A DNA stretch of 64,000 nucleotides, from contig NZ_CANLNE010000001.1 of the NCBI RefSeq assembly GCF_947492555.1, positions 1,302,001 through 1,366,000 on the forward strand, written 5' to 3'. How positions within the stretch are numbered: the stretch's first letter is position 1; each line of letters begins with the position of its first letter. The notes under the pieces are model-generated. The model worked only from the letters and a program-made list of their open reading frames with translations, did no database searches and was not told where the DNA came from. Source of the DNA: an uncultured Roseobacter sp. GTDB taxonomy: Bacteria; Pseudomonadota; Alphaproteobacteria; Rhodobacterales; Rhodobacteraceae. This document shows positions 54,016 through 62,576 of this stretch, piece after piece. The position numbers and the translations under genes are program-made.

Positions 54016-54483
54016 TCAGGCGCTGTTGCGATACTGCTCTTCCATCTGGCCAATATAGCTTGCAATACGCTCTTTGTACTTCCTGGTAAGTGAAGATTTT
54101 GTCAGCCTGAGAGGCTGCAGCAGCAGCCGTGCCGAAAGGGTAAGCGGGCGCATTTCGAGGCTGACCATGATACGGGTCCGGCGCGTTGAAAGCGCGATGA
54201 GCTCAAACCGCGTGTCTCCGTGCAACCCCGGAGATGTGAGATCCAGAACCATATGATGCGGCGGCTCATAGACCTCGACCTCCAGCTTGAGCTCTCTGGT
54301 GCGGCCGCGCACTTGAAAGCGGGCAAGCCATTTCATCCCGACGCCCACAGTCGTCAGGTCGTCGATGCGCTGAACATCCGCACCCCGCCGCATAGCCGCA
54401 CGCTCAAAGTGCTCGAAACGCGTCAGCATCGCGAACACGGCGTCAATCGGGGCTTCCATGACCTCTTGCGTCGAAAACTTCAT
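54016..54483 (-). CDS. SRPBCC (START-like) family protein
   Basis: A 155-residue protein starting MKFSTQEVMEAPIDAVFAML, the usual first strand and helix of an SRPBCC fold, then GVGMKWLARFQVRGRTRELK and a final amphipathic helix (TRKYKERIASYIGQMEEQYR). No catalytic motif. Co-directional with the membrane-SRPBCC gene; ligand unknown. Confidence 0.82.
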   Translation of the reverse strand: MKFSTQEVMEAPIDAVFAMLTRFEHFERAAMRRGADVQRIDDLTTVGVGMKWLARFQVRGRTRELKLEVEVYEPPHHMVLDLTSPGLHGDTRFELIALSTRRTRIMVSLEMRPLTLSARLLLQPLRLTKSSLTRKYKERIASYIGQMEEQYRNSA

Positions 54484-54518
54484 AAGGCGCCTGTATCAGC
54501 CTGTCCGTTGATATCTGG

Positions 54519-55487
54519 TCAATCCAACCTGTCCGCAAGCCAGTTTTCCAGCAAAAAATGCGCAATCGCACCTTTGCGAGCGGGCAGGATGCGTGGATGA
54601 TCCCCTGAAAAAACCTGCATCATTTCTTCTCGGCTGACCCATAGCGCGTCTTCGATTTCGACGGGATCGATCATGATCTCCTCGCTGGTTGCCTCGCCAG
54701 CGCAGCCGAACATCAAAGACGCCGGAAAGGGCCAGGGCTGGCTGGCCAGATAGCTGACAGGCCCGACGGACACCCCTGTTTCCTCAAAAACCTCGCGCCG
54801 AACGGCGGCTTCCAGCGTCTCCCCCGGCTCAACAAACCCAGCGAGCAGGGAGTACATCCCGTCAGGCCATCCCGGTGACCGCCCCATCAACACGCTGTTT
54901 CCCAGCGTAATCAGCATGATCACGACGGGGTCAGTGCGCGGGAAATGGGTCCCGGCGCATTCTGGGCATTTGCGCTGCCACCCCGCCAGATTGATCTCCG
55001 ATTGCACGCCGCACCTTGAACAGAACTTATGCGTCTCGTGCCAGCCAAAGACGGCCTTCCCGGTCGTCGCAAGTTCCGCATCACGGGGGGTGAGCCAGGT
55101 CATGATGCGCCGTAGTTCCAAAAATGCCATTGTGTCAGGCAAGGCGGGGTGCTGCTGCTCTGTCGGGTCGAGAAACCCGCCGAGTGCGGATGCATCCAGA
55201 TCCTCCGGCACCCAGTCGGACAGGTCATAGGCAAAGCGGAAAGCGCCATCTTCACGACCCAGCAGAATGTGCTCATGCGAGGCCGATGCCAGAACCGGAT
55301 GATCCAGCAGCAGGCGCACGAGTTCGGACGGTCTCTGCGTTGTGATCAGCGGCTTGCCCCGCCAGAACAGGATTGCCCGACTGTCCGGGTGATTGCGGGC
55401 AGATTGCAAGGCAGCTGCATCCTCACGCACCTCGCCCGCCCGGTCCAGCGAGGACCCGCCAAAGGTCACCGTTTCCGCGTGTTTCAT
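54519..55487 (-). CDS. nudC: NAD(+) diphosphatase / NADH pyrophosphatase NudC
   Basis: 322 residues from an ATG at 55487. The zinc ribbon (CSRCGVQ with CPECAGTHFPRTDP) and the Nudix box (GFVEPGETLEAAVRREVFEE, then TGV) identify NudC, which hydrolyses NAD(H) and can remove NAD caps from RNA. The SQPWPFPASLMFG motif after the Nudix box is specific to the family. It is 35 bp upstream of the SRPBCC gene. Confidence 0.95.
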   Translation of the reverse strand: MKHAETVTFGGSSLDRAGEVREDAAALQSARNHPDSRAILFWRGKPLITTQRPSELVRLLLDHPVLASASHEHILLGREDGAFRFAYDLSDWVPEDLDASALGGFLDPTEQQHPALPDTMAFLELRRIMTWLTPRDAELATTGKAVFGWHETHKFCSRCGVQSEINLAGWQRKCPECAGTHFPRTDPVVIMLITLGNSVLMGRSPGWPDGMYSLLAGFVEPGETLEAAVRREVFEETGVSVGPVSYLASQPWPFPASLMFGCAGEATSEEIMIDPVEIEDALWVSREEMMQVFSGDHPRILPARKGAIAHFLLENWLADRLD

Positions 55488-55633
55488 ACCCTGTCCCTGT
55501 CGTTTCTTGAACGACTGGCACGCAGTCTGTGGTCTTGCAAGACCAAACCTTTGTTTGAAGCACGACAAGCCTTGCCAACCATTGCGCGATCTGATGGATA
55601 TTAATTCGTGTTCAAGTTGACAAACTCCCGATC

Positions 55634-57511
55634 ATGATTGCTGCTGACCCATTGCCAGACCAAGCCACCTGTTCCGCCCCCACAGAGGTCAGGATGCGCC
55701 TGCTCGCAACCAGCGATTTGCATATGCAGTTGATTGCCTATGACTACGTAAGAGACTGCCATACGGGGGCGGAGAGTCTGTCACGGCTGGCAACGCTGAT
55801 CCAAAAGGCAAGGGAAGAGGCCGCCGAAACGGGCGCGATCTGCCTGCTGATGGATAATGGTGACACGCTGCAAGGCACGCCGATGGGCGTGCACCTCGCC
55901 CAGCATCACGTAACGCCACACCCGATGGTCACTGCCATGAATGCCCTGGGATACGATGCTGTAGGTATTGGCAATCATGACTTCGACCACGGAACAAATC
56001 ATCTTGCGCGCTGCATCAAGGAGTTTGACGCCCCTGTCGTTTGTTCCAATCTTACTTCTGACCGGCTGCCATCGTTACTGCCTTACGCATTGCTTGACCG
56101 TCAGACGGCTTTGGCATCCGGTGATGTAACGACCTTGCGCATTGGCGTCGTCTCTGCCTTGCCGCAACAAACGGCGACGTGGAACCGACACCATCTTGAT
56201 GACTCCGCCCGGGTGACACCGCCGCTTTCCGCTCTAGCGAGAACCGTTCAACAGGCAAAATCCGAAGGCGCTGATCTGGTTGTTGCGCTTGCACATATGG
56301 GCATCGCGCAATTCGATGAAGGTGACGATGCTCAGAATCAAGTCGCAGAAGTGGCTGCGCTGGCAGGTGTTGATGCGGTGATCGCGGGCCATACTCACTT
56401 GCGGTTTCCCGGTCCGGACCACGAAGACGTTGAAGGTATCGACTGTGAGGCGGGTCGGATTGCGGGAAAGCCAGTTGTCATGCCCGGCAGCGGTGCGTGC
56501 TGTCTGGGCGTGATTGATCTGTCTCTGAGACCGGACAAAGCCGGGACCAGCTGGCGGGTGAACAACTCCACGGTTGTACTGAGAGGGCTAACACCAGATG
56601 TCGGTGAGGACACCATAATCGCTGACTTCGCACAGGAGGCACATCAGGCTACGCGCACGAATCTGGCACGCCCTGTTGCGCACCTCGGCGCCCCGATGCA
56701 CAGCTACTTTGCCCTTGCTTCTCCAAGCCCGATCACCGCGCTCATGGCCGAAGCTAAAAGACACGCAATCTCAAGGGCCGTTGCAGACACCGACCTGGCG
56801 GCCCTGCCCTTGCTGGCCGCTACGGCAACACCGGCGACCGGCGGGTTTGAAGGGCCCGGTAACTTTATCGCCTTGCCCGCGGGCCAGCTTGAGCGGCGAC
56901 ATGTGGCCGGCCTCATCCCCTATGCGAATCAAGTCTGGGCGGTCAAAGCCAGCGGCGCCCGAATTGCCGGATGGCTGGAACGCTCCTCCTTGTTGTTCAA
57001 CATCCTGCAGCGAGACACGCCGGATCAGATGCTGATCGACCCGCAGGTGCCAGGGTTTCGTTTCGACGCGCTTTATGGATTAGAGTACAAGATCGACCTC
57101 ACGCAGCCCGCACGGTTTGACGTGGCGGGGCGCCCGGTTGAAGGCGCAGCAGGGCGGGTCTCGGACATCACATGGCAGGGACAACCTGTTCGTCCGGATC
57201 AGGAATTCCTCGTCGCCGTAACCGATCACCGCGCTGGCGGCGGAGGAACGTTCCGACCCTTTGATGACGATGACATTATGGTGCGGGAAGATGCACCCCT
57301 TGATCGGGCCTTGATCACCTATCTTGAGGCCCCGGACTGTCAAGCCGTGCGATCCGCCACGCCTTGGCGGTTTGCACACTCGTCGGGTTTGAGCGCAATA
57401 TTGAACACTGCACCGGATGCGCTGAACCACCTGTCTGACATCGCGCAACTGCGCCCGGAACCCTGTGGATACACGCAGGATGGCTTTGTACGCCTGCGGC
57501 TGCATCTCTAG
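55634..57511 (+). CDS. 5'-nucleotidase / 2',3'-cyclic phosphodiesterase family protein (CpdB-like), no signal peptide
   Basis: A 625-residue calcineurin-type phosphoesterase joined to a 5'-nucleotidase C-terminal domain. Metal motifs: LLATSDLHMQ (near 23-32), LLMDNGDTLQG, GIGNHDFDHG, and AGHTHLRFPG. The C-terminal domain includes GNFIALPAGQLERRHVAGLI and YGLEYKIDLTQPARF, as in CpdB. Family members are normally exported, but this one starts MIAADPLPDQATCSAPTEVR with no hydrophobic leader, so it looks cytoplasmic. Ends 40 bp before the SRP RNA. Confidence 0.88.
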   Translation: MIAADPLPDQATCSAPTEVRMRLLATSDLHMQLIAYDYVRDCHTGAESLSRLATLIQKAREEAAETGAICLLMDNGDTLQGTPMGVHLAQHHVTPHPMVTAMNALGYDAVGIGNHDFDHGTNHLARCIKEFDAPVVCSNLTSDRLPSLLPYALLDRQTALASGDVTTLRIGVVSALPQQTATWNRHHLDDSARVTPPLSALARTVQQAKSEGADLVVALAHMGIAQFDEGDDAQNQVAEVAALAGVDAVIAGHTHLRFPGPDHEDVEGIDCEAGRIAGKPVVMPGSGACCLGVIDLSLRPDKAGTSWRVNNSTVVLRGLTPDVGEDTIIADFAQEAHQATRTNLARPVAHLGAPMHSYFALASPSPITALMAEAKRHAISRAVADTDLAALPLLAATATPATGGFEGPGNFIALPAGQLERRHVAGLIPYANQVWAVKASGARIAGWLERSSLLFNILQRDTPDQMLIDPQVPGFRFDALYGLEYKIDLTQPARFDVAGRPVEGAAGRVSDITWQGQPVRPDQEFLVAVTDHRAGGGGTFRPFDDDDIMVREDAPLDRALITYLEAPDCQAVRSATPWRFAHSSGLSAILNTAPDALNHLSDIAQLRPEPCGYTQDGFVRLRLHL

Positions 57512-57553
57512 ATCACACCCTTGCGTCCCGTGCACCGCTTGCCTATATGCAAG

Positions 57554-57651
57554 CCTGAGAGGTTGGCGCGGGCGAGCGCCTCGCCAACCCGGTCAGATCC
57601 GGAAGGAAGCAGCCGTAACGAGCCCCGCTTGGGTCGTTGTCCAGCCTCTCA
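57554..57651 (+). ncRNA. ffs: Signal recognition particle RNA (small bacterial type, 4.5S)
   Basis: The conserved apical SRP element GGTCAGATCCGGAAGGAAGC (57591-57610, followed by AGCC) binds Ffh. Flanking sequences pair as a long hairpin: GAGAGG at 57557-57562 with CCTCTC at 57645-57650, and further GG/CC-rich helices between. Length about 98 nt fits the small bacterial class. In many genomes ffs is next to dnaX-ybaB-recR; here TetR and hydrolase genes intervene. Ends are approximate. Confidence 0.93.
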
Positions 57652-57715
57652 CCGACCCCTGCATGCGGCTCGGCGGTAGCACGTTATCCGATTGCGCTGT
57701 GGGTCGGGACACGTG

Positions 57716-58594
57716 TCAAATCTCCACCGACGGACCAACCAGCAGCGTATTCCACAAAGCCTCGTTCTTCCTCGCAAAGGCCGAGATGTGACCCACCCGT
57801 TTCAGGCCAAAAGCCTTTGGGTCGAGCGTTTCGATCTGCGCGTATTCACCATAGGTTTTTGCCAGCCGTTCGGTGCAAACTATCGGACACACTTCGTCAT
57901 CACTGAAAGAAATCAGACGCACCGGTGCGCCGGATCGTGACCAATCGGGCGTCGGAAGGCCGTCGCGCAGGGGGCCATCATCCGCGCACGACGTTGTGCA
58001 CCAGCGGCGCCACTCCTTGTAAGCGGCACCGGGCATATCAGCACCCAGGCCTAGTTTGCGGCCCGGCAAATAGCCGCACAAGCGCGTCGCGACCGACGGA
58101 AGGCCGTACCAGAAATAGAGAGCGAAGGCCCTGTAAGGCCACGGATGATCGCCATGATGCACAAAACCCGACGCCACACCAATCACACGATCGATGCCGC
58201 TGATATCTTCTTGCATGGGCAGCAGCATTGTGCCCAGCGAATGCCCCATGACCCAAAGCGGCACATCCGGCACCGCACGGCGTAGATGCGCGCGGGCGGC
58301 GGCGTTGTCGCGCAAGCCCCAGTCCGACATGGTGGCCCGGCAGTGTCGCATCGGCCCGGCAGTTGAACGCCCCATGCCCCGGTAATCGTAGGTCAGGACC
58401 GCGATGCCATGCTCCAGCGCTGCCCACTGCGCAAAGGCACGGTAGTAGGTCTGTGGCACACCGGTTGCGCCGTTGAGCACAAGAGCGGCGCGCGCCGCGA
58501 ACGGCGGCAGAAAGAGCGTGCCTCCCAATTCGGCACCGTCCGCCGTTTTGATGAGGCGGCGACGCACATTGGCGGCTTCCACGATTTTCAGCAT
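57716..58594 (-). CDS. Alpha/beta hydrolase, TetR-linked
   Basis: 292 residues from an ATG at 58594 preceded by CAGGAGGTCAGC. Fold markers: LVLNGATGVPQTYYRAFAQW, the TYDYRGMGRS loop, the nucleophile elbow GHSLGTMLLP (Ser near residue 119) and a late catalytic His in KRVGHISAF. It resembles serine-aminopeptidase-like hydrolases; substrate unknown. Divergent from the TetR gene with two operators between them, so probably repressed by it. Confidence 0.87.
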   Translation of the reverse strand: MLKIVEAANVRRRLIKTADGAELGGTLFLPPFAARAALVLNGATGVPQTYYRAFAQWAALEHGIAVLTYDYRGMGRSTAGPMRHCRATMSDWGLRDNAAARAHLRRAVPDVPLWVMGHSLGTMLLPMQEDISGIDRVIGVASGFVHHGDHPWPYRAFALYFWYGLPSVATRLCGYLPGRKLGLGADMPGAAYKEWRRWCTTSCADDGPLRDGLPTPDWSRSGAPVRLISFSDDEVCPIVCTERLAKTYGEYAQIETLDPKAFGLKRVGHISAFARKNEALWNTLLVGPSVEI

Positions 58595-58618
58595 GCTGAC
58601 CTCCTGAGCATCCAACCA

Positions 58619-58636
58619 ATAGACCAATTGGTCTAT
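58619..58636. promoter_or_regulatory. TetR operator 1 (perfect palindrome)
   Basis: ATAGACCAATTGGTCTAT, an 18-bp perfect palindrome in the gap between the divergent hydrolase (start 58594) and TetR (start 58681) genes. Its core GACC-N4-GGTC recurs in the second site 26 bp away. Confidence 0.8.
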
Positions 58637-58644
58637 TCCTATGA

Positions 58645-58662
58645 CTGGACCATTTGGTCTAG
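58645..58662. promoter_or_regulatory. TetR operator 2 (near-perfect palindrome)
   Basis: CTGGACCATTTGGTCTAG, matching operator 1 in its GACCA...TGGTC core. Centre-to-centre distance is 26 bp, about 2.5 helical turns, so two dimers could lie on opposite faces of the DNA. It is 19 bp from the TetR start. Confidence 0.75.
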
Positions 58663-58680
58663 CTCTGTCAAGCTGCCTGT

Positions 58681-59271
58681 ATGGATACAAGTGCCCTTCC
58701 GACCAAAGACAGGCTGATCCGCGCGGCGGCGCAGCTCTTCCGTTCCCGCGGATATCATGGCGTTGGTCTCAACGATTTGCTCGCCGAAGCGACGGCGCCC
58801 AAAGGGTCGCTCTACCATCATTTTCCAAACGGTAAGGCGGATCTCGCACTGGCGGCGGCGACGTGGGCATCGGATGAGATGCTGCGCGTGATCGCAGCGA
58901 GTTTCGCCGGGGCAAAGACCTTTGAGGACGGTGCGACCACGCTGTGTTTCAAGCTGGCCAAACTCTTTGACCTCACGGGGCAACAAGATGGCTGCCCCGT
59001 CGGGTCAACCCTCTTTGAAGGTCTCGGCAATGCGGAATTCCTTCGCCACGCGGAGCGTTGCTACGAAGGCTGGATCGAGGAGGTTCAGGATCACGCCAAC
59101 CGATTCGGCCTGCAGGAGGCGGACGCCCGACGGCGCGCGGAACATGTGTTCTTGCTGATCCAGGGCGGCTGGCAGCTCGCCCGTGCCCGCAAAAGCTCAG
59201 AGGTGCTGCGCGGCCTGCCAGAGTTGTTCGCCTATGCGCCGCAGAGGGCATCCACCACCGGCAAGAATTAG
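58681..59271 (+). CDS. TetR/AcrR family transcriptional regulator
   Basis: A 196-residue TetR-type repressor. The HTH is at residues about 8-55 (DRLIRAAAQLFRSRGYHGVG, LNDLLAEATAPKGSLYHHFP). The ligand domain has LTGQQDGCPVGSTLFEGLG, similar to the TetR subgroup with a conserved GCP motif (YxaF/LmrA type). Divergent from a hydrolase; two palindromes in the gap indicate control of both. Ends 79 bp before dnaX. Confidence 0.92.
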   Translation: MDTSALPTKDRLIRAAAQLFRSRGYHGVGLNDLLAEATAPKGSLYHHFPNGKADLALAAATWASDEMLRVIAASFAGAKTFEDGATTLCFKLAKLFDLTGQQDGCPVGSTLFEGLGNAEFLRHAERCYEGWIEEVQDHANRFGLQEADARRRAEHVFLLIQGGWQLARARKSSEVLRGLPELFAYAPQRASTTGKN

Positions 59272-59350
59272 AGCAAATCCGGCCAGCGCTGCTGGACGCC
59301 ACCGGGCGGAGCCTCTAGTTTGCCTGCACCCCGGTTCCGGAAGGCAGAGC

Positions 59351-61114
59351 ATGCAAGACGACACATCCAACTACCAGGTGCTGGCGCGCAAGTACCGCCC
59401 CGAGACCTTTGCCGATCTGGTGGGTCAGGACGCCATGGTCCGCACGCTGGAAAACGCCTTTGAGGCGGACCGGATAGCACAAGCCTTCATCATGACCGGC
59501 ATTCGCGGGACGGGGAAAACCACCACTGCCCGTATCATCGCCAAGGGCATGAACTGCATTGGCCCGGATGGCAGTGGCGGCCCAACGACAGAGCCTTGCG
59601 GCACCTGCGAACATTGCACGGCCATCATGGAAGGCCGCCATGTGGACGTGCTGGAGATGGACGCCGCGTCCAACACCGGGGTGGCGAATATCCGTGAGAT
59701 CATCGATTCGGTGCACTATCGCGCGGCCTCTGCCCGCTACAAGGTCTACATCATCGACGAAGTGCACATGCTGTCGACCGGCGCTTTCAACGCGCTGTTG
59801 AAGACGCTCGAAGAACCGCCCGCGCATGTGAAGTTCATCTTTGCCACCACGGAAATCCGCAAGGTGCCGGTCACGGTCCTGTCGCGCTGCCAGCGGTTCG
59901 ATTTGCGGCGGATCGAACCCGAGGTGATGATCGCGCTGATGCGCAAGATTGCCGGTGCCGAGGGCGCGGAGATTGCCGATGATGCGCTGGCCCTGATCGC
60001 GCGCGCGGCGGAAGGGTCTGCCCGGGACGCGACATCGCTGCTGGACCAGGCCATCAGCCATGGTGCCGGAGAGACCACAGCCCTGCAGGTGCGGGCCATG
60101 CTGGGGCTGGCGGATCGCGGGCGGGTGCTTGATCTGTTCGACATGATCCTGAAGGGCGACGCGGCGGGGGCCTTGACGGAACTCTCGGCGCAATATGCCG
60201 AAGGGGCGGACCCCATGGCCGTGCTGCGGGATCTGGCGGAGATTACCCACTGGGTGTCGGTGGTGAAAATCACGCCCGAGGCCGCTGAAGACCCGACCGT
60301 GTCGCCGGATGAACGCAGCCGTGGACTTGCAATGGCTGACGCCTTGCCGATGCGGGTTCTGACCCGGCTGTGGCAAATGCTGCTGAAGGCGCTGGATGAG
60401 GTTGCCAGCGCACCCAATGCGATGATGGCGGCGGAAATGGCGATCATCCGGCTGACGCATGTGGCCGATCTGCCCAGCCCCGAAGAATTGGTGCGCAAGC
60501 TGCAAGGGACCACGCCACCCCCGGCGCCGGGCGGATCCTCGGGTGGGTCACAGCCTGTGCAGAACACAGGCGCGCGTGCCGCGGGCGGAGGGGCCTCGGC
60601 TGTCGCCTCGGCCCGGACATCCGCCAATGGCGGCGCAGGACCGGCAACGGCTCAGGCACTGGACGTTGATGCGGCCTTGGCACGGTTCCCGAGTTTCGAT
60701 CACGTGGTCGAGTTGATCCGGGCCAATCGGGACGGCAAGCTGTTGGCCGATGTGGAGACCGATGTTCGGCTGGCCTCTTATCAGCCCGGGCGCATCGAAT
60801 TCGAGCCCACAGCACGGGCCCCCCGCGATCTGGCGCAAAGGCTGGGGCATCGGCTGCAGATGTGGACTGGCAACCGCTGGGCCGTGACGGTCGTGAACGA
60901 AGGCGGCGGCAAGACCATCGACGAGGTGCGCAACGCGGAGCGATACGCGTTGGAAGCCGAGGCGAAAACGCATCCCCTGATGCAGGCCGTGCTCGCCCAG
61001 TTCCCGAAGGCACAGATCAAGGACATCCGCACCGCGGATCAGATCGCCGCCGAAGCCGTTCAGGAGGCCCTGCCCGAAGTAGAAGACGAATGGGATCCCT
61101 TCGAGGATGACTAG
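59351..61114 (+). CDS. dnaX: DNA polymerase III subunit gamma/tau
   Basis: 587 residues from an ATG at 59351 (MQDDTSNYQVLARKYRPETF). It is the clamp-loader AAA+ ATPase: Walker A GIRGTGKTTTARIIAKGMNC, zinc module CGTCEHC, Walker B IIDEVHMLS, SRC motif VLSRCQRFD. An Ala/Gly/Pro-rich linker (about 385-435) leads to a tau-type C-terminal domain. I found no obvious slippery site, so I would not assume a gamma form. The next gene overlaps its stop by 8 bp. Confidence 0.95.
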   Translation: MQDDTSNYQVLARKYRPETFADLVGQDAMVRTLENAFEADRIAQAFIMTGIRGTGKTTTARIIAKGMNCIGPDGSGGPTTEPCGTCEHCTAIMEGRHVDVLEMDAASNTGVANIREIIDSVHYRAASARYKVYIIDEVHMLSTGAFNALLKTLEEPPAHVKFIFATTEIRKVPVTVLSRCQRFDLRRIEPEVMIALMRKIAGAEGAEIADDALALIARAAEGSARDATSLLDQAISHGAGETTALQVRAMLGLADRGRVLDLFDMILKGDAAGALTELSAQYAEGADPMAVLRDLAEITHWVSVVKITPEAAEDPTVSPDERSRGLAMADALPMRVLTRLWQMLLKALDEVASAPNAMMAAEMAIIRLTHVADLPSPEELVRKLQGTTPPPAPGGSSGGSQPVQNTGARAAGGGASAVASARTSANGGAGPATAQALDVDAALARFPSFDHVVELIRANRDGKLLADVETDVRLASYQPGRIEFEPTARAPRDLAQRLGHRLQMWTGNRWAVTVVNEGGGKTIDEVRNAERYALEAEAKTHPLMQAVLAQFPKAQIKDIRTADQIAAEAVQEALPEVEDEWDPFEDD

Positions 61115-61505
61115 TCCCCGGGCGCTGATCCCGCCCCGGATGGCGTCGCTTGAGCAGGATTGGCAGATGTCGCCGGGCATTGTCTCCAACGGTCACGTCT
61201 TCCTGACCGGATTCAATGGCTGCCCGCTCGACGGACCGCCCTCTCCGGATCCCGAAACGCAGATCACCACGGCCTTCGATGCGGTCGAGATGGTTTTGGC
61301 CGAGGCGGGCCTCGGCTTTGCCGATGTCATCGAGATGACGTCGTATCATGTTGGCCTCGCCGATCACCTGACGCTTTTCAGGAAACTGCGCGGGGCGCGG
61401 GTCAGCCGCCCCTATCCGGCCTGGACGGCAATAGAGGTTGCGGGCTTTGCGACGCCCGGCGTGATTGTCGAGCTTAAGGTGGTCGCCCGGCTCAAAAGTG
61501 ACTAA
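61107..61505 (+). CDS. RidA-family protein between dnaX and ybaB
   Basis: A 132-residue Rid-fold protein (IVSNGHVFLTGFNGCPLDGP, ITTAFDAVEMVLAEAGLGFA, YPAWTAIEVAGFATPGVIVE). The arginine of archetypal RidA is not visible at the expected place, so enamine deaminase activity is doubtful. It overlaps dnaX by 8 bp and interrupts the usual dnaX-ybaB-recR order. Function unknown. Confidence 0.82.
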   Translation: MTSPRALIPPRMASLEQDWQMSPGIVSNGHVFLTGFNGCPLDGPPSPDPETQITTAFDAVEMVLAEAGLGFADVIEMTSYHVGLADHLTLFRKLRGARVSRPYPAWTAIEVAGFATPGVIVELKVVARLKSD

Positions 61506-61556
61506 GTAACAAGGCAGCACTGCCTCATGCGGATTTGAAACAAGAAGGAACAGAGC

Positions 61557-61901
61557 ATGTTCAAAGGACTTGGCGGCCTCGGCGATATGGCCGGGATGAT
61601 GAAGAAAGCGCAGGAAATGCAGGGCAAGATGGCCCAGCTGCAAGAAGATATGCATGGTATCATGGTCGAGGGGTCTTCTGGCGCGGGTCTCGTGAAGGCG
61701 ACGTGCACGGCCAAGGGTGAGTTGAAAACGCTCGATATCGACCCGTCGATCTTCAACGGCGATGATAAGGAAGTTGTCGAGGATCTGATCCTCGCGGCGA
61801 TCAAGGACGCGCAGACAAAGGCGAGTGAACGGGCGCAGGAAGAGATGTCGAAGCTGACCGAAGGCCTGGGCCTGCCAGCCGACATGAAGCTGCCGTTTTA
61901 A
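61557..61901 (+). CDS. YbaB/EbfC family nucleoid-associated protein
   Basis: 114 residues: MFKGLGGLGDMAGMMKKAQE at the start, then a coiled first helix (MQGKMAQLQEDM) and the strand region LVKATCTAKGELKTLDIDPS. YbaB proteins bind DNA as tweezers-like dimers. Located between dnaX and recR as in most bacteria. Confidence 0.95.
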   Translation: MFKGLGGLGDMAGMMKKAQEMQGKMAQLQEDMHGIMVEGSSGAGLVKATCTAKGELKTLDIDPSIFNGDDKEVVEDLILAAIKDAQTKASERAQEEMSKLTEGLGLPADMKLPF

Positions 61902-61982
61902 CACGGGTTTGCAGGCACGAAGCGGAAGAATGTGCCCGAAGGGCATCTTGCAGGCACCTCCGGTCCTGACCGAGCACAAGAC

Positions 61983-62576
61983 ATGAGCAGCACCAAAGAC
62001 ATCGACGCCCTGATCGAACTGATGGCCAAACTGCCCGGCCTTGGCCCGCGGTCTGCGCGGCGCGCGGTGCTGCACCTGATCCGCAAGCGCAGCTTGCTGC
62101 TGACGCCCTTGGCGGATGTGATGCAGACCGTCGCCGCCACCGCGCGCGAATGCCTGAACTGCGGCAACGTCGGTACTCTCGATGTCTGCGACATTTGCAC
62201 CTCTGAAAAACGCGCCAATGGCGAGCTCTGCGTTGTCGAGGATGTCTCGGATCTCTGGGCGATGGAACGCTCGGGTGTCTTCAAGGGGCGGTATCACGTG
62301 CTCGGCGGGACGCTTTCGGCACTAGACGCGATTGGCCCAAGTGAATTGCGCATCCCCCGTCTGATCGACCGGGTGACCAGCGAACATATCACCGAAGTCA
62401 TTCTTGCCCTGAATGCCACGATTGATGGGCAGACCACCGCCCATTACATCGCTGATCAGCTTGACGGGCAGGTAACGCTCACCTCACTGGCACAGGGTGT
62501 ACCGATTGGGGGCGAGCTTGATTATCTCGACGACGGGACAATTACCGCGGCGATGCGCGCGCGCAAAGCGATCTGA
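61983..62576 (+). CDS. recR: Recombination mediator RecR
   Basis: 197 residues from an ATG at 61983. It has the HhH region [20 protein letters not shown], the zinc finger [16 protein letters not shown] and a Toprim domain ([36 protein letters not shown]). RecR works with RecFO in gap repair. An upstream in-frame start (61932) is unlikely. It closes the dnaX-ridA-ybaB-recR run. Confidence 0.96.
   Translation: MSSTKDIDALIELMAKLPGLGPRSARRAVLHLIRKRSLLLTPLADVMQTVAATARECLNCGNVGTLDVCDICTSEKRANGELCVVEDVSDLWAMERSGVFKGRYHVLGGTLSALDAIGPSELRIPRLIDRVTSEHITEVILALNATIDGQTTAHYIADQLDGQVTLTSLAQGVPIGGELDYLDDGTITAAMRARKAI

Noticed and set aside
59351-61114. Programmed frameshift in dnaX giving gamma
   Set aside because: I could not find an A-rich slippery heptamer with a downstream hairpin in the expected part of the gene.
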